This document shows positions 62,310 through 64,000 of a stretch of DNA of 64,000 nt, piece after piece. How positions within the stretch are numbered: the first letter of the stretch is position 1; every line of letters begins with the position of its first letter. Under the pieces are notes generated by a model. It was not told where the DNA came from. It saw only the letters and a program-made list of their open reading frames with translations, and did not search any database. The stretch is from Chryseobacterium sp. StRB126 (GTDB lineage: Bacteria > Bacteroidota > Bacteroidia > Flavobacteriales > Weeksellaceae), in the NCBI RefSeq assembly GCF_000829375.1, contig NZ_AP014624.1:1364001-1428000 (forward strand). Direction: 5' to 3'. A program made the position numbers and the translations under genes.

Positions 62310-63872
62310 TTAATTAGAAAATTCAATCAATTCTTCTTTTTTGGAATTGTAAATTTTGTATTCTAAATATTTAAAAGAATCCCTTGGAACAATGGTTACC
62401 CATTTTTTGTACTTCATGAACCATTTCATTTGGATACTTTTAAGAAGGCCTTTTGTTAAGTAGGCTTCTACAAACGGGTGTACATGCAGGTAGACTTTTC
62501 CTTTCTCTTTCTGCAGAATGTTTCTTAGTGTTTCACCCATTCTTTCCACGATAACAATGGGAGCTACAATTTCTCCGTCTTTGTTCGGGTTTTCTTCTTT
62601 GGTTTCGATCTGTTTTTCCGGACGGTTTCTTTGTCTGGTAATCTGGATCAGACCGAATTTACTTGGAGGAAGGATTTTGTGGCGGGCTTTGTCGCGCTTC
62701 ATTTCCTCTTTTAGATGTTCGTAGAGATCTCTTCTATGATCAGAGTTGATCATGTCGATGAAGTCGATCACAATGATACCTCCCATATCACGGAGGCGGA
62801 GCTGTCTGGCAATCTCAGTGGCTGCCATTTTGTTTACTTTAAGAGCATGTTCTTTATTGACAGCGGTTCCGGTAGTAATATTATTTCCGGAGTTAACGTC
62901 TACGACGTGAAGTGCTTCTGTGTGTTCAATAACAAGGTAAGCACCTTTGGAGCTTGGTATGTTTACATGTTTTCCGAAGCTCTGTTTAAGCTGTTTTTCA
63001 ACATTATAATATTCCAGAAGTGGAATATGAGAATCATAAAACTGGACAATGTTTTTCTTTTCAGGAGCAATTACTTCAACGTAATTGGTCATTTCGTTCA
63101 CCATTTGCTCATCATCGCAGATGATATTTACGAAATCCTGATTAAAATTGTCTCTTAAAATAGCTGAAGCTTTGTCTTCTTCGCTTAAAACTTTAGACGG
63201 AACTTTGTTTCTCTGGATATTTTTAAAAGTGCTTTCCCATTTCTGAATCAGCTGATTCATATCATTATGAAGGTCGGCTACCTTTTTTCCTTCGGCTACG
63301 GTTCTGATAATTACTCCGAAACCTTCAGGCTTAATGCTGTCGATTAGAGTTCTTAGCCTTTCCTTTTCCTCAAAACTTTTGATCTTTTTAGAAATGGAAA
63401 CCTTATTGTCGAATGGAATTAAAACCAAAAAACGTCCTGTCAGTGAAACTTGGGTAGAAATTCTAGGTCCTTTTGTAGAAATAGGTTCCTTGGTGATTTG
63501 TAAAAGAACAAGATCGTCTTTTGCAATAACTTTGTCTACCGTTCCGTTTTTATCTATTTCGGGTTGTATCTCGAAATTTTTTAAGCTTGAAGAGTTTTGT
63601 TTTTTAGAGATCGTATCTTTTAAAAACTTTCTGTAGGTAAGATATTGTGGTCCCAAATCTTGGTAATGCAGGAATGCATCCTTATCGTATCCAATATTTA
63701 CGAATGCTGCATTCAGGTTGGGTGCCAGTTTTTTTACTCTTCCAATAAACAGATCTCCAACTATAAAATCGCTTTTGTCCTCTTGCTCATGAAGTTCACA
63801 TAGTCTTCCGTCTTCCAGCAGGGCAATCTTTGTAAGATCATCTTCATGCGAAACTATTAGTTCTTTCTTCAT
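62310..63872 (-). CDS. rng: ribonuclease E/G family protein (RNase G-type)
   Basis: 520 residues. S1-type RNA-binding region at the N-terminus (VGDLFIGRVKKLAPNLNAAF), then the RNase H-like catalytic core with VVDVNSGNNI and IIVIDFIDMINSDHRR, holding the two metal-binding Asp residues. Near RNase G in size, without the long C-terminal scaffold of E. coli RNase E. It processes rRNA and mRNA. The first 130 bp upstream (63873-64000) hold no other gene. Confidence 0.93.
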   Translation of the reverse strand: MKKELIVSHEDDLTKIALLEDGRLCELHEQEDKSDFIVGDLFIGRVKKLAPNLNAAFVNIGYDKDAFLHYQDLGPQYLTYRKFLKDTISKKQNSSSLKNFEIQPEIDKNGTVDKVIAKDDLVLLQITKEPISTKGPRISTQVSLTGRFLVLIPFDNKVSISKKIKSFEEKERLRTLIDSIKPEGFGVIIRTVAEGKKVADLHNDMNQLIQKWESTFKNIQRNKVPSKVLSEEDKASAILRDNFNQDFVNIICDDEQMVNEMTNYVEVIAPEKKNIVQFYDSHIPLLEYYNVEKQLKQSFGKHVNIPSSKGAYLVIEHTEALHVVDVNSGNNITTGTAVNKEHALKVNKMAATEIARQLRLRDMGGIIVIDFIDMINSDHRRDLYEHLKEEMKRDKARHKILPPSKFGLIQITRQRNRPEKQIETKEENPNKDGEIVAPIVIVERMGETLRNILQKEKGKVYLHVHPFVEAYLTKGLLKSIQMKWFMKYKKWVTIVPRDSFKYLEYKIYNSKKEELIEFSN

Positions 63873-64000
63873 TTTGTTATCAGATAAAAATTGTTAAGAT
63901 TTTAGGAAATTGGTATTGTTCTAGATTAATTCATCTATTATAAATATAAGGATTTAGAATGAAAACCATTATATTTTTGTTAAAATAATATTTGAAACCA

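Noticed and set aside
1..64000. tRNA, rRNA, CRISPR, transposase or phage genes
   Set aside because: I looked for their usual patterns by eye and found none; small tRNAs could still be missed without a covariance model.

Overview
The window looks like chromosome from a flavobacterium of the Weeksellaceae, most likely Chryseobacterium-like. The DNA is AT-rich, several promoters fit the Bacteroidota pattern TTTG-N18/19-TAnnTTTG, secreted proteins carry type IX secretion (T9SS) C-terminal sorting domains, and TonB-dependent receptors and M16 peptidase pairs are present. No rRNA, tRNA, CRISPR array, prophage or transposase gene was recognised.

Layout. 0-3 kb: an operon of one active and one inactive M16 peptidase, the latter cut by the left edge. 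3.2-8.5 kb: a UvrD/PcrA helicase and a large TonB-dependent receptor. 8.6-11.7 kb: a thiamine operon thiM-thiE-thiD-tenA behind a TPP riboswitch, in which thiE is interrupted by one in-frame TGA. 11.7-18.8 kb: CstA transporter, esterase, a HipA-like kinase/DUF3037 pair, a T9SS-secreted SGNH-PKD protein, a hydrolase and a lipoprotein resembling the lysozyme inhibitor Ivy. 18.8-28.9 kb: tyrosine catabolism (hppD, hmgA, fahA) mixed with two acetyl-CoA hydrolase/transferase genes and a GxxExxY cassette bounded by perfect 21-bp inverted repeats. 29-31.5 kb: a TonB-dependent receptor with a CxxC in its plug, translationally coupled to a thioredoxin-like protein behind a palindromic operator-like site. 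31.7-47.7 kb: a loose group of redox, stress and regulatory genes (HxlR, Crp, LysR, aldo/keto reductases, MdaB, DJ-1, monooxygenase, DoxX, AhpD-like) interspersed with non-coding repeat families. 47.8-51.7 kb: membrane protein, mpl, acyltransferase and NUDIX genes.

52.1-57.6 kb holds a complete curli-type functional amyloid locus: a curlin with eleven exactly 22-residue repeats, a short curlin-like (CsgB-type) protein, a CsgE fused to a CsgC/CsgH-like domain, CsgF, a CsgG with an added beta-barrel-like domain, and a surface lipoprotein with a propeller. A LuxR-type regulator with a degenerate receiver faces it. The subunits would cross the outer membrane through CsgG, with CsgE gating and CsgF coupling to nucleation; the fused CsgH-like domain may hold curlin soluble in the periplasm. 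The end of the window has an OsmC protein, two tandem T9SS repeat proteins and ribonuclease G.

The most unusual points are the domain architecture of the curli locus, the nonsense codon in thiE, the inverted-repeat-bounded GxxExxY cassette, the Ivy-like lipoprotein and the receptor/thioredoxin pair.
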